Positions 8,501 through 15,670 of a stretch of DNA of 23,199 bases are shown in pieces; the first letter of the stretch is position 1; each line of letters begins with the position of its first letter. A program made the position numbers and the translations under genes. The DNA lies in contig JAGKXC010000025.1 of the NCBI GenBank assembly GCA_021151535.1, forward strand, positions 1 through 23,199, written 5' to 3'. The notes under the pieces were generated by a model. The model searched no databases, had not been told where the DNA came from, and saw only the letters and a list, made by a program, of their open reading frames with translations. This stretch comes from Sphingobacteriia bacterium (GTDB lineage Bacteria; Bacteroidota; Bacteroidia; NS11-12g; UBA955).

Positions 8501-10016
8501 TAAAATTGGCTCTTTGTTGTTTTTTCCTTTCTTGAATTTCTTTCATTTTGGCATCTGCCAACACTTTATCAGAAGGATTTTTACTTGTAAGCAATTGTTT
8601 AACCTCTTTCTGTAATCGCTCTGCCACAGGATCCGGAGGCATCCGATTGTAATAAGCGTAAATATTCTCCAATGGATGTGAAGCCAACATACCTTGCATA
8701 CGCAAATACAACATATCTTTAAAGAACTCTTCAGATGAGAATTTGGCTTCCTGATCATTATTAACATTATCAAAATCCATAAATGGCTCTTTAATTTTCC
8801 AACGAATTTGCTGAACATCAAATGCCATTTTATGATAATCATCTCTGAATGGAACCCGCATCAAACCCAATTCCCCCCTATCGATAATTAACAAATCTTG
8901 ATCAAAGTAAAAACTCACTTTCACATTGGGATGATAAATCACATTCCCAGAGTCTAAATAAACTGTGAATTCTGTATTCAATGAACCGGCCAACCCATCA
9001 ACAATTTTAAAAGACGGGCTCCGCAAACTCACCATTTTTTTACCTTTCTGGAACACATCAATTGTAGAAGGGCTACCATCTGCGGTTGCCGTAGTTATGG
9101 ATTTACCTTGCATAGCAAAACCACCCACAAAAAAAGATTCATCGCCCACAATTCCGCGAATATTCAAATCATTTCTAAATGATTTAAACTCTGGAAATCC
9201 GGATTTTTTTATGCGATTGGTATCAGAATCAATAATCAGTTTTTCTTTAAACTTACCTAATACCGGTTCTTTAAAAAACCTAGGATAGGTAAGCTTTACT
9301 GTATCCAACTGATAAGAATTTTGATCCAATGAAATTTGATATTTACCAAATTCCACATAGGCGGGTTCATCACCCAGAACCCTTTTAAAATCAGCTGTAC
9401 CGAAATCACCCTTCCACATCTTTCGAGCAGGAATATAAACCCCAGATGTAGCTCGAATCTGCATTTGATCAAATTGCCCCTTACAGGTTAAGACAACTTT
9501 ATGAAATCTAATCTCAATTTCATTGCGATATTCCATATCAAAATCCAATGTGTCTACCATATAGGTAGCTGAGGATGTTTGATGCAGAATTTTTTTTGAG
9601 AACAACATCGAAGTTGTTTGCAAAAAATCTAAGTATTCTTTGTTTTGGTTACCAATTAAGGATTTGGTGATTTTTTGCCACTGCACCAAAACTTTGTCGG
9701 GCATTTTATTTTCCAAAAACGCAGCAATGCTAGAAATGAACAATTCAAAATGCGGCTGAACGCTCATTTTCTCCAATAGCATCTGATTCGAGATATCTAC
9801 AATAAATTTTTGTTGATTGGGAGAAAACTTACCCAACTCCCAATTCTCTTTAAAGATATCGAAGTTCCTGTTTAGTGTTTTATCACTTGATTTACGAATA
9901 AAACCTTCGAATTCTTTGATAAATTGAGCGGGTACAGGACTAAACTGACCACTTTGAGCCAAGATAGATCCAGACCATACAAAAACTAATAGAAATAGCA
10001 ATAACCGCTTTAGCAT
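5502..10016 (-). CDS. Very large secreted protein of unknown function
   Basis: 1504 residues, and I cannot assign a named family. Residues 1-21 are a clear signal peptide (MLKRLLLFLLVFVWSGSILA, then Q), so the mature protein is exported to the periplasm or outer membrane. Residues about 25-145 look helical. From about 150 onward the chain is mostly short alternating hydrophobic strands with recurring Asp-, Tyr- and Phe-rich turns, suggesting an extended beta-rich fold. One charged, probably helical segment interrupts this at about 462-512, with KEIQERKKQQR at 492-502. The C-terminus is helical and basic (KQMERFLRRFPE). It has no obvious membrane helix after the signal, no catalytic motif I recognise and no evident T9SS sorting domain. 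It follows tpiA by 71 bases on the same strand. The layout loosely recalls large periplasmic beta-structured proteins of envelope biogenesis, but this is only an impression. Confidence 0.85.
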   Translation of the reverse strand: MLKRLLLFLLVFVWSGSILAQSGQFSPVPAQFIKEFEGFIRKSSDKTLNRNFDIFKENWELGKFSPNQQKFIVDISNQMLLEKMSVQPHFELFISSIAAFLENKMPDKVLVQWQKITKSLIGNQNKEYLDFLQTTSMLFSKKILHQTSSATYMVDTLDFDMEYRNEIEIRFHKVVLTCKGQFDQMQIRATSGVYIPARKMWKGDFGTADFKRVLGDEPAYVEFGKYQISLDQNSYQLDTVKLTYPRFFKEPVLGKFKEKLIIDSDTNRIKKSGFPEFKSFRNDLNIRGIVGDESFFVGGFAMQGKSITTATADGSPSTIDVFQKGKKMVSLRSPSFKIVDGLAGSLNTEFTVYLDSGNVIYHPNVKVSFYFDQDLLIIDRGELGLMRVPFRDDYHKMAFDVQQIRWKIKEPFMDFDNVNNDQEAKFSSEEFFKDMLYLRMQGMLASHPLENIYAYYNRMPPDPVAERLQKEVKQLLTSKNPSDKVLADAKMKEIQERKKQQRANFKASERIKFSVTDYANFIKTQKEYLITPFIELHDQGYIIYDQAKDSATILPKLWRHVQAHQKTRDYDVIRLSSVIGKKPNATLNLKTYELELEGVSKFFFSDSQNVIVAPTDQKVTVLKNRNLRFGGQVRAGRFDFFGKKFNFDYSQFKIQFSNVDSLQMYFPDSTGRNLVKIKSVIRNTSGTLFIDKPNNKSGVKDYPEYPIFVSDKGSEILYDKKYIHDGAYEGDKFKFVMDPFTIDSLDNFTIAGLRFDGNFISAGIFPEFRHYVYIQKDYSLGFIKHTPAGGYPMYRGKGQGDMVMNLSEMGFYGEDGNIGYQSGKSTFKRILLLPNEAKGELTTYDVPENTRYPEVHARGAMLNWKPYEDKYTVTSGSTPLSVFKQGHDFTGSITQSPGNMKGDGTLAWDLARFTSKEMVFAPQKAMANVANLTIFAADSTKIAFQTSNINGSMDFSKRIGTFATNDPGAMTQFAYNNFETNLSDYRWDMDKKIITAKVGPSLGGIEPMFVSTNKLQDSLSFQGQRADYSLVDYTLKVQQIPYIDLADSRLFLKDGKLTIRENANIDIVDSAKIIADVDNKFHEIYKVRLKIFGKNKVRGSGFYQYVNFKGDRQEFFLDSVIVNKEKHMEGVGRIKEEQGFTLDTKIGYRGFAQIESVEPLIRFTGYVKPLHTFKNILPSAWIRFDGRVDPKDVVIPMNDPRDKDNKKQYVGLFVANDSSHVYPLMYSWKRRYSDDDCTNDTGILYYDHTTESFMAGNAGRLRDGEVKGSFIQFCEKDHSIHAEGPLDFGLESPNIQFKNAGTADLAAGDSAFTFNMAMMLNFPLPDEYTNRVAAMIAESSGATVSVNNDFFREALGEMMENEKAYRQAVENLMKDGEFKGKDEANYKFVLSDATFRWDGRMRGMFCNDVVSIASINGKPVNKVVNATMLLEHKRSGDNMYIYFDLGNNEVIYMQLTKTTVALYSSDEELLQIFSKTASKLKANNFYMRMATEKQMERFLRRFPE

Positions 10017-10025
10017 GAAAATAAA

Positions 10026-10072
10026 TTTAACTGAGTTAAAAACCCGGAATACAAATAACGAACCAATTGGTT
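10026..10072. promoter_or_regulatory. Two perfect palindromes upstream of the 1504-residue gene
   Basis: TTTAACTGAGTTAAA (10026-10040) is a perfect palindrome around a central G, and AACCAATTGGTT (10061-10072) is a perfect 12-base palindrome. Both lie in the 71-base gap between tpiA and the start at 10016, the first only 9 bases from the start codon. Such dyads could be operator sites, but neither is a motif I can name. AT-rich DNA makes short palindromes fairly common. Confidence 0.3.
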
Positions 10073-10087
10073 ACATTATTTGAAAAA

Positions 10088-10849
10088 TTAGCGCATGGCC
10101 TTAACAATATCGATAAAGTCGCGAGCTTTTAAAGCCGCACCGCCAATCAAACCACCGTCGATATCCGGCTGCATAAAAATAGATGTTGCATTTTCAGGCT
10201 TTACACTTCCACCATAAAGGATAGAAGTTTCGTTGGCAATTTCATCATTGTATTGGGCAGAAACTATTTTTCTGATATACGCATGAATCTCTTGTGCTTG
10301 TTCGGGTGTTGCTGTTAAACCAGTACCTATAGCCCAAACGGGCTCATACGCGATAACCACATTTGCAAATTCCTTTCTATCCAATCCAAATAAACCTTGA
10401 GAAATCTGCTCTTCAATTACTCGGAAATATTGCTTACTTTCTCTTTGCTCCAAGGTTTCACCTACGCAAAAAATCACCTTTAATCCATGACGAACAACAG
10501 ATTTAGCTTTGGCCGCTAGCAGGGCATTATTTTCACCGAAATACTGCCTTCTTTCGCTATGTCCTATAATTACATTGGTTACGCCTACCGCCTTCAACAT
10601 TGAAACAGAAATTTCCCCGGTGAAAGCTCCTTGATCTTCATAATGTGCATTTTGTGCTCCAATTTCAATCTCAGTACCTTCAACCAAACGAGCAGCAGAC
10701 GGTAATGCTAAAAATGTAGGAACGATTACCACTTTGCCATCACCGCGATATTCATCTCTAACCAATCCACGAATCTCTGTAATCAAAGCCTGACTTTCTT
10801 CCAAGCTTTTGTGCATCTTCCAGTTTCCTGCTACAATTTTCTGCCTCAT
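10088..10849 (-). CDS. tpiA: Triosephosphate isomerase
   Basis: A 253-residue cytoplasmic glycolytic enzyme interconverting dihydroxyacetone phosphate and glyceraldehyde 3-phosphate. All catalytic residues are present: Asn9 and Lys11 in GNWKMH, His97 in GHSERR, and Glu169 in AYEPVWAIGTG, whose tail begins the mobile loop 6. The phosphate-binding LYGGSVKP (211-218) and DGGLIGGAAL (231-240) segments are intact. It lies 69 bases after cmk on the same strand and 71 bases before the large secreted protein. Confidence 0.97.
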   Translation of the reverse strand: MRQKIVAGNWKMHKSLEESQALITEIRGLVRDEYRGDGKVVIVPTFLALPSAARLVEGTEIEIGAQNAHYEDQGAFTGEISVSMLKAVGVTNVIIGHSERRQYFGENNALLAAKAKSVVRHGLKVIFCVGETLEQRESKQYFRVIEEQISQGLFGLDRKEFANVVIAYEPVWAIGTGLTATPEQAQEIHAYIRKIVSAQYNDEIANETSILYGGSVKPENATSIFMQPDIDGGLIGGAALKARDFIDIVKAMR

Positions 10850-10918
10850 ATCTATAAATAATTAGCACAAAGCAACAACAGAAAAATCGCAACTACAATC
10901 TAAGATATCAACGTAATT

Positions 10919-11587
10919 TCAACCGGCATTCTTGACCCATTCTAATGCCAAATTCAATTGTTGCTCCCTAGTCATTTCACTGTTATCTAAAACTCGATAA
11001 TCAGAAGTTAATGTTAAAGGAGAATGCGCCCTATTGGAATCAATTTCATCTCGGTGTTGTAAATTATACAATACCTCTTCTTCGCTGATATCTGTTCCCT
11101 TCGCCACAAGTTCATTCCAACGTCGTTTAGCCCTCACTTCCACCGAAGCCGTCATAAATATTTTCAACTCAGCCTGAGGAAAAACTACTGTTCCAACATC
11201 CCTACCATCCATCACCACTCCACCATCTTTACCAATTTCACGTTGCTGTTGAACCATTTTATCCCTTACCACACCCATCGCAGCTACTTCACTCACAATT
11301 TCCGCTACACGCATTTCTCTTATTTCTTCTTCAACAATTTGACCATTGAGTGTCACCATATTGATACCATCCCTTAATGTAAATCCCACATGTATATGTT
11401 TCATTGCCTCAGCCACAGCATCAGCATTAGCCAAATCCACCTCATCTTCTAGCATATACAACGCACAAGCTCGATACATCGCCCCAGTATCAATAACTAC
11501 ATATCCTAATTCCTTAGCCAACGACTTTGCCAATGTTCCTTTCCCACAGCTGCTGTATCCATCAATGGCGATAATAATTTTCTTCAT
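10919..11587 (-). CDS. cmk: Cytidylate kinase
   Basis: A 222-residue enzyme that phosphorylates CMP and dCMP using ATP. The P-loop is GYSSCGKGT (10-18), with Tyr-Ser-Ser-Cys in place of the more common Pro-Ala-Gly-Ser. DTGAMYR (33-39), DGRDVGTVVFP (127-137) and the arginine-rich HRDEIDSNRAHSPL (178-191) are all typical of Cmk. The frame extends upstream to 11626, but the ATG at 11587 is preferred. It puts the protein start directly at MKKIIIAIDG, and a TAnnTTTG box lies between the two candidate starts. The gene lies just after porQ on the same strand; I recall porQ and cmk being neighbours in other Bacteroidota. Confidence 0.95.
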   Translation of the reverse strand: MKKIIIAIDGYSSCGKGTLAKSLAKELGYVVIDTGAMYRACALYMLEDEVDLANADAVAEAMKHIHVGFTLRDGINMVTLNGQIVEEEIREMRVAEIVSEVAAMGVVRDKMVQQQREIGKDGGVVMDGRDVGTVVFPQAELKIFMTASVEVRAKRRWNELVAKGTDISEEEVLYNLQHRDEIDSNRAHSPLTLTSDYRVLDNSEMTREQQLNLALEWVKNAG

Positions 11588-11604
11588 GCTTAATAAATTG
11601 AAAT

Positions 11605-11630
11605 CAAAAATACTAATAATACCCAAATCA
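11605..11630 (-). promoter_or_regulatory. Candidate cmk promoter
   Basis: On the - strand TATTTTTG (11605-11612) is an exact TAnnTTTG -7 box, 17 bases before the ATG at 11587. A TTG lies 16 bases further upstream, one base short of the usual 17-23 spacing. This allows cmk to be expressed separately from porQ. Confidence 0.45.
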
Positions 11631-11646
11631 AGTCGTTAACAAACGT

Positions 11647-12729
11647 CTATAAACGTATATTACCCTTCTTAACAAACCTTTGGGTATTCAAAATAATTGA
11701 AAAAGTGTTACTATTCACGGTTGGAAAATACGATGCACTAGAATAAGTTACATCGCAACGCAACACCCTAAACTTTACACCCCATCCAAATCCGGCGGTT
11801 CCCCTTGCCACATCATTGTACATCTCTTTCCTGCGTTGATGGTTATAGCCAAATAAAATGGAAAAATTCTGCCCCAACGCCATTTCGGTACCAATGGCTA
11901 AATGCCTAGCCAATTTATCGGCAAATTTTGCCTCAGTTGCAATTACATCATTGCCATTTAAATCTATTTTACCTGTAGAATTTTGATACTGATTGTATGT
12001 TAAATCCCATCGTTGCAAATTGTGCGCTGTAAAGTGAAATCGGAATGGCATGTGTTTGGGCTTTAAGCAAATGGAATACTCCAAATTTCCGCCCAAATTT
12101 TCACGACCAGCACCGCGATAACCTACCACTTGAAATCCCAAATTTTTGGCTACCACAGATTGCGTAATTGCCGAATCTTTGTTCACCCATGTAAGTCCAT
12201 AATTCATGTAGACACCATTAGAAACATAAGGTCCTAAAACCGAATACGCCATCCCCAATTGTGCGCCAAAAAATATACGTTCTGCCAAGGGCTGGGCATA
12301 AATTACAGCAATATTCGATTCATTTGCAGATACAGTTCCCGTTGGATTTCCACCCTCATCATAAGCATCCATATCTCCATAATTTAAATATTGCGCAACC
12401 AATCCAATTACAGGTTTATTGCGTGAAATTACATCATCGCCATGACTTCCAAGCTGATATGCAATGGCCATATTGGCGGATTTTACTTGCGGCAAAATAC
12501 TGCCTGTACTGAAGGCACTATTTAAATGATGGCCTGCACGCAACAATGCAGGATTAGAAGTAGCTTGAAGTAAATCGGGCGATGATTGAGAACTCATATA
12601 TCCACCCCAGGCCAAAGCTCTGCTATGCATAGGCGTTTTTAGAATTGAAAAAGCACCATTGGCTCCAACTTGTGCCTTTAAATAAAAAGGCATCAAACCC
12701 ATGACAACAATGGCTAGTTTCAAACGCAT
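11647..12729 (-). CDS. porQ: Type IX secretion system protein PorQ
   Basis: A 360-residue outer-membrane beta-barrel protein of the PorV/PorQ family. In Porphyromonas PorQ belongs to the attachment complex that anchors T9SS cargo at the cell surface. The start at 12729 gives a clear signal peptide (residues 1-20, ending YLKAQ); the frame continues upstream to 12765, but that would put 12 unlikely residues before it. VGANGAFSILKTPMHSRALA (21-40), the NPALL segment (59-63) and PFRFHFTAHNLQRWDLTY (228-245) are characteristic. The body is alternating short strands with many Gly and Asn turns, and the chain ends in a strand plus a short basic tail. It is transcribed away from ribF, with 65 bases between the start codons. 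Confidence 0.92.
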   Translation of the reverse strand: MRLKLAIVVMGLMPFYLKAQVGANGAFSILKTPMHSRALAWGGYMSSQSSPDLLQATSNPALLRAGHHLNSAFSTGSILPQVKSANMAIAYQLGSHGDDVISRNKPVIGLVAQYLNYGDMDAYDEGGNPTGTVSANESNIAVIYAQPLAERIFFGAQLGMAYSVLGPYVSNGVYMNYGLTWVNKDSAITQSVVAKNLGFQVVGYRGAGRENLGGNLEYSICLKPKHMPFRFHFTAHNLQRWDLTYNQYQNSTGKIDLNGNDVIATEAKFADKLARHLAIGTEMALGQNFSILFGYNHQRRKEMYNDVARGTAGFGWGVKFRVLRCDVTYSSASYFPTVNSNTFSIILNTQRFVKKGNIRL

Positions 12730-12735
12730 ATGCAA

Positions 12736-12767
12736 CAAATTTAACTGCGGGGATATGATAAGCACAA
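12736..12767 (-). promoter_or_regulatory. Candidate porQ promoter
   Basis: On the - strand TTG (12765-12767), a 21-base spacer and TAAATTTG (12736-12743) fit TTG-N17-23-TAnnTTTG fully. The -7 box ends only 6 bases before the chosen ATG at 12729, so the transcript would have almost no leader. The fit also argues against the longer start at 12765. Confidence 0.45.
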
Positions 12768-12776
12768 ATTTTAAAC

Positions 12777-12784
12777 GAAATTTG
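12777..12784 (+). promoter_or_regulatory. Near-match -7 box before ribF
   Basis: GAAATTTG differs from TAnnTTTG only at the first base and ends 10 bases before the ribF ATG at 12795. No TTG is seen at the proper distance upstream. It would be the only visible promoter for the long + strand block before gldA. Confidence 0.25.
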
Positions 12785-12794
12785 CGGCGAAATA

Positions 12795-13733
12795 ATGCAT
12801 TCCCGTTTGTTTAAAAATATCCAAGAAATCCCAAATCACAATGGATTGGTTATCACACAAGGTACCTTCGACGGTGTTCATTTGGGGCATATAACGGTAC
12901 TGCAACAAGTGGTAAAAACCGCAAAAGCACTCAACAAAAAAAGCTTATTACTCACCTTTCATCCGCATCCAAGATTGATCATTAATCCCAATGATCAATC
13001 TTTGAGAACCTTGCAATCTATTGAAGAAAAAGCCAATGATGTATTTAATATTGGAATAGACTATATGTTGGTTTTGCCTTTCAATAAAGAAATCGCAGAA
13101 AAATCACCAGAAGAATTTGTAAAGGATATTCTTGTAGATGGCCTCAGAATACATACACTCATTGTTGGCTATGATCATAGATTTGGCAAACACAGAAGCG
13201 GCGGATTTGCAGATTTAAAACAACTCGGTGCCACTTATCATTTCCAAGTTCAGGAAATTGAAGCAAATATCATCGACCAAATTGCCGTTAGTAGTTCAAG
13301 AATCCGAAAAGCTCTATTAGACAATCGATTACAAGAAGCCAACCAACTACTTGGAAAGCCATACATACTTACTGGTATGGTTGAATCTGGTAAAAAACTG
13401 GGCAGAACTATTGGTTTCCCTACGGCAAATTTACAGTTAAACGATCCCTACAAACTAATTCCATCTCATGGCGTTTATGCTGGTTACACTTACATAAATG
13501 GAAAACAATATAAAATGGTTTGCAACATCGGCACCCAACCTACAGTTGAAGGCAACGATGTAAAAATTGAAGCCCATATTTTGGATTTTTCTGGCAACCT
13601 TTACAACCAAACAATTTCCTTGCACTTGGTACAATTTTTGCGCCCAGTGCAGCGTTTTAATTCTCTTGACGAACTCGTTAAACAAATACAAATCGATGTC
13701 CATCAAACCCAAGAATGCATTCATATCGCCTAA
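12795..13733 (+). CDS. ribF: Bifunctional riboflavin kinase / FAD synthetase
   Basis: A 312-residue cytoplasmic enzyme that makes FMN from riboflavin and then FAD from FMN. The N-terminal adenylyltransferase half shows GTFDGVHLGH (23-32), the HxGH-type nucleotidyltransferase motif, along with FHPHPR (55-60), GYDHRFG (125-131) and SSSRIR (166-171). The C-terminal riboflavin-kinase half shows GFPTANL (207-213), HGVYAG (225-230), NIGTQPT (244-250) and the expected acidic residue Glu259 in KIEAHI. Length and domain order are normal. The stop codon is followed after a single base by the start of the M23 peptidase, so the two are surely co-transcribed. Confidence 0.96.
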   Translation: MHSRLFKNIQEIPNHNGLVITQGTFDGVHLGHITVLQQVVKTAKALNKKSLLLTFHPHPRLIINPNDQSLRTLQSIEEKANDVFNIGIDYMLVLPFNKEIAEKSPEEFVKDILVDGLRIHTLIVGYDHRFGKHRSGGFADLKQLGATYHFQVQEIEANIIDQIAVSSSRIRKALLDNRLQEANQLLGKPYILTGMVESGKKLGRTIGFPTANLQLNDPYKLIPSHGVYAGYTYINGKQYKMVCNIGTQPTVEGNDVKIEAHILDFSGNLYNQTISLHLVQFLRPVQRFNSLDELVKQIQIDVHQTQECIHIA

Positions 13734-13734
13734 G

Positions 13735-14682
13735 ATGATTATTCTAGGTGCAGCTGGTAGCTTGGGCAGATTCCAATTAGCACTACTATGTTCTATCTTC
13801 TTGATTGGTTCAATCAGCAATCCTGTTTTAGTGAGCGGGGTGAAAGGTTCAATTGTAGTAAAACCTAATTTTACAGCTTCACCGATTACACAGGGGCAAT
13901 CGGAAATCGCCCGGAAACATTTTTCTATCGCCAAAAGACCTATAAAATTGAAACTTTATCATGGCCCACTGAAGTATTATTCATTTTCTCGAAAAACCGG
14001 CCCCATTGACACGTTGCCGTATTACGAGGAGGAGGAATACACCTTACCGGGTATGTTGCCAGAATATGATTTTTACGCCTATTGGGATACTTTGCATGTG
14101 GATGCTTATCGTTTTAATTTAAAAAATCTTACGGAGGAAGTACCTTTAATATTATTAGAGAGCGATTGCAATTTCACCATGCCCATTTTTGGTCGTACTA
14201 ACTCCACTTATGGATGGCGACATGGTAGACCGCATACGGGAATTGATCTGCAATTAACTACTGGCGATTCTGTTTTTGCTGCATTTGATGGAGTGGTAAG
14301 AATGAGTCGTTATTACAATGGTTATGGTAATTGCGTTGTAGTAAGACATTACAACGGATTAGAAACATTATATGCACACCTGAGCAAGCTGTCTGTTAAC
14401 AGCGGTACTTTAATTAATGCCGGTCAGTTGGTGGGCTTGGGAGGATCCACTGGTCATTCCACGGGACCGCATTTACATTTTGAAACTCGCTTTTTAGGGA
14501 GGCCATTAAACCCAGCATTAGTAATTGATTTTCAAAACCATACGATACAATCTGACACTTTATTTGTATCTCAATCTTCGTTTCAAATGCCTTATTCAAA
14601 AACTTCGGTTAAATCGCGATATAAGAAACGAAGGGGATATTATAAACGCAGCTATCGAAGATCAAGGTATCGCAGGCGATAG
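13735..14682 (+). CDS. M23-family metallopeptidase with basic C-terminal tail
   Basis: A 315-residue exported zinc endopeptidase of the LytM/M23 type, which cuts peptide cross-links in peptidoglycan. Residues about 13-30 form a signal peptide or N-terminal anchor. The catalytic domain (about 148-262) has all expected residues: His167 and Asp171 in PHTGID, His215 in YAHL, and His246 and His248 in GPHLHFE. The enzyme is therefore probably active. Residues 293-315 form a tail dominated by Arg, Lys and Tyr with no acidic residue, which could bind a polyanion or the cell wall. The start at 13735 sits one base after the ribF stop; earlier in-frame starts lie inside ribF and give no better signal peptide. 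The gene is followed by gldA, so a link to the gliding or secretion envelope machinery is possible but unproven. Confidence 0.9.
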   Translation: MIILGAAGSLGRFQLALLCSIFLIGSISNPVLVSGVKGSIVVKPNFTASPITQGQSEIARKHFSIAKRPIKLKLYHGPLKYYSFSRKTGPIDTLPYYEEEEYTLPGMLPEYDFYAYWDTLHVDAYRFNLKNLTEEVPLILLESDCNFTMPIFGRTNSTYGWRHGRPHTGIDLQLTTGDSVFAAFDGVVRMSRYYNGYGNCVVVRHYNGLETLYAHLSKLSVNSGTLINAGQLVGLGGSTGHSTGPHLHFETRFLGRPLNPALVIDFQNHTIQSDTLFVSQSSFQMPYSKTSVKSRYKKRRGYYKRSYRRSRYRRR

Positions 14683-14702
14683 ATTTACAACCTTGTAAAT
14701 CT
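14681..14702. repeat. 22-base inverted repeat overlapping the M23 stop codon
   Basis: AGATTTACAA (14681-14690) and TTGTAAATCT (14693-14702) are perfect inverted copies separated by CC. The left arm includes two bases of the TAG stop of the M23 gene. No T run follows, so it is not a standard intrinsic terminator. It sits about 50 bases before the gldA start and could be a protein-binding dyad or a weak hairpin separating the two transcripts. Confidence 0.5.
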
Positions 14703-14735
14703 CTGCTACTACAACCACAGAAACGGAGATTCCCT

Positions 14736-14743
14736 TATTTTTG
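14736..14743 (+). promoter_or_regulatory. TAnnTTTG (-7 type) box before gldA
   Basis: TATTTTTG is an exact match to the consensus and ends 9 bases before the preferred GTG start at 14753. No TTG stands at 17-23 bases upstream; the nearest is about 40 bases away. A possible internal promoter for gldA, gldF and gldG. Confidence 0.35.
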
Positions 14744-14752
14744 CATTTAACA

Positions 14753-15670
14753 GTGAGTATTTTAGCTGAAAATCTGGCCAAACAATATGGATCGCAATGG
14801 GCGGTTAACCATATTTCATTCGCAATTAAAACAGGCGAAATCGTAGGTTTTTTGGGTCCAAATGGAGCTGGAAAATCTACCACCATGAAAATGCTAACCG
14901 GATATATCCCTCCTACATCAGGGAATGCGCAAATTTGCGGCTTGGAAGTAACCGAAAACAGCATTGCCATTAAAGAAAAAATCGGTTATTTGCCTGAGCA
15001 CAATCCCTTGTATTTGGACATGTACGTAAAAGAATACCTAGATTTTGCAGCAGGATTAAATGGGGTAAAAAACAGATCAAAAGCTGTACAGCAGGCCATT
15101 GACATTACGCGCTTAAATCCTGAAAAAGGGAAGAGAATTGGTCAACTTTCAAAAGGTTATAGGCAAAGAGTTGGATTAGCGCAGGCATTGATTCATGATC
15201 CGGCTGTATTAATTTTGGATGAACCCACCAGCGGATTAGACCCTATCCAGGTAATGGAAATGCGTAATGTTATTAAGGATTTGGGGCAAGAAAAAACGGT
15301 TTTGTTGAGCACACACATTATGCAAGAAGTAGAAGCTATGTGTTCTAGGGTATTGATAATCAACCAAGGAAACATTGTGGCCAACTCCGATATTCAAAGC
15401 TTGCAACAAACAACCCAATCATGGGTTAGTGTTTTGGTAGAGTTTGCAGAATCCAAGGAGCCAAAATGGATCAAAGATTTAGCTGAATTCCAATCGCTAA
15501 CAAGCCTAGGAAACAACAAATATCGCGTACAAAGTAACTCAAAACATATTCGTGAACTACTTTCACAACAAGCGTCTCAACATGGATTTACTATCGTTGA
15601 AATGCAATTAGAGAAAAATTCATTGGAAGACGTATTTAAAACCCTAACCCATCATGTGGATCATATTTAA
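14753..15670 (+). CDS. gldA: Gliding-motility ABC transporter ATP-binding protein GldA
   Basis: A 305-residue cytoplasmic ATPase of the GldAFG transporter, identified through gliding motility in Flavobacterium johnsoniae. Its substrate is unknown. Walker A is GPNGAGKST (35-43), the signature is LSKGYRQR (132-139), Walker B is VLILDEPTSGLD (152-163), and an H-loop His follows in LSTH. GYLPEHNPLY (78-87) stands at the Q-loop position and is typical of GldA. The GTG at 14753 is preferred over the in-frame TTG at 14741 because it gives the usual GldA N-terminus (MSILAENLAKQYG) and lies just downstream of a -7 box. The gene overlaps gldF by 17 bases, which suggests coupled translation. Confidence 0.92.
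   Translation: MSILAENLAKQYGSQWAVNHISFAIKTGEIVGFLGPNGAGKSTTMKMLTGYIPPTSGNAQICGLEVTENSIAIKEKIGYLPEHNPLYLDMYVKEYLDFAAGLNGVKNRSKAVQQAIDITRLNPEKGKRIGQLSKGYRQRVGLAQALIHDPAVLILDEPTSGLDPIQVMEMRNVIKDLGQEKTVLLSTHIMQEVEAMCSRVLIINQGNIVANSDIQSLQQTTQSWVSVLVEFAESKEPKWIKDLAEFQSLTSLGNNKYRVQSNSKHIRELLSQQASQHGFTIVEMQLEKNSLEDVFKTLTHHVDHI

Noticed and set aside
11588..11626. Extended N-terminus for Cmk
   Set aside because: The 13 extra residues precede the normal Cmk start MKKIIIAIDG, and the candidate -7 box lies inside the extension.
12730..12765. Extended N-terminus for PorQ
   Set aside because: It would put 12 residues before the signal peptide and overlap the candidate promoter.
13567..13734. Extended N-terminus for the M23 peptidase
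   Set aside because: The extension lies wholly inside ribF in another frame, while the ATG at 13735 directly follows the ribF stop and starts a usable signal peptide.
13455..13934. 159-residue - strand reading frame
   Set aside because: It lies antisense to the end of ribF and the start of the M23 gene, both of which have intact conserved motifs. No independent support.
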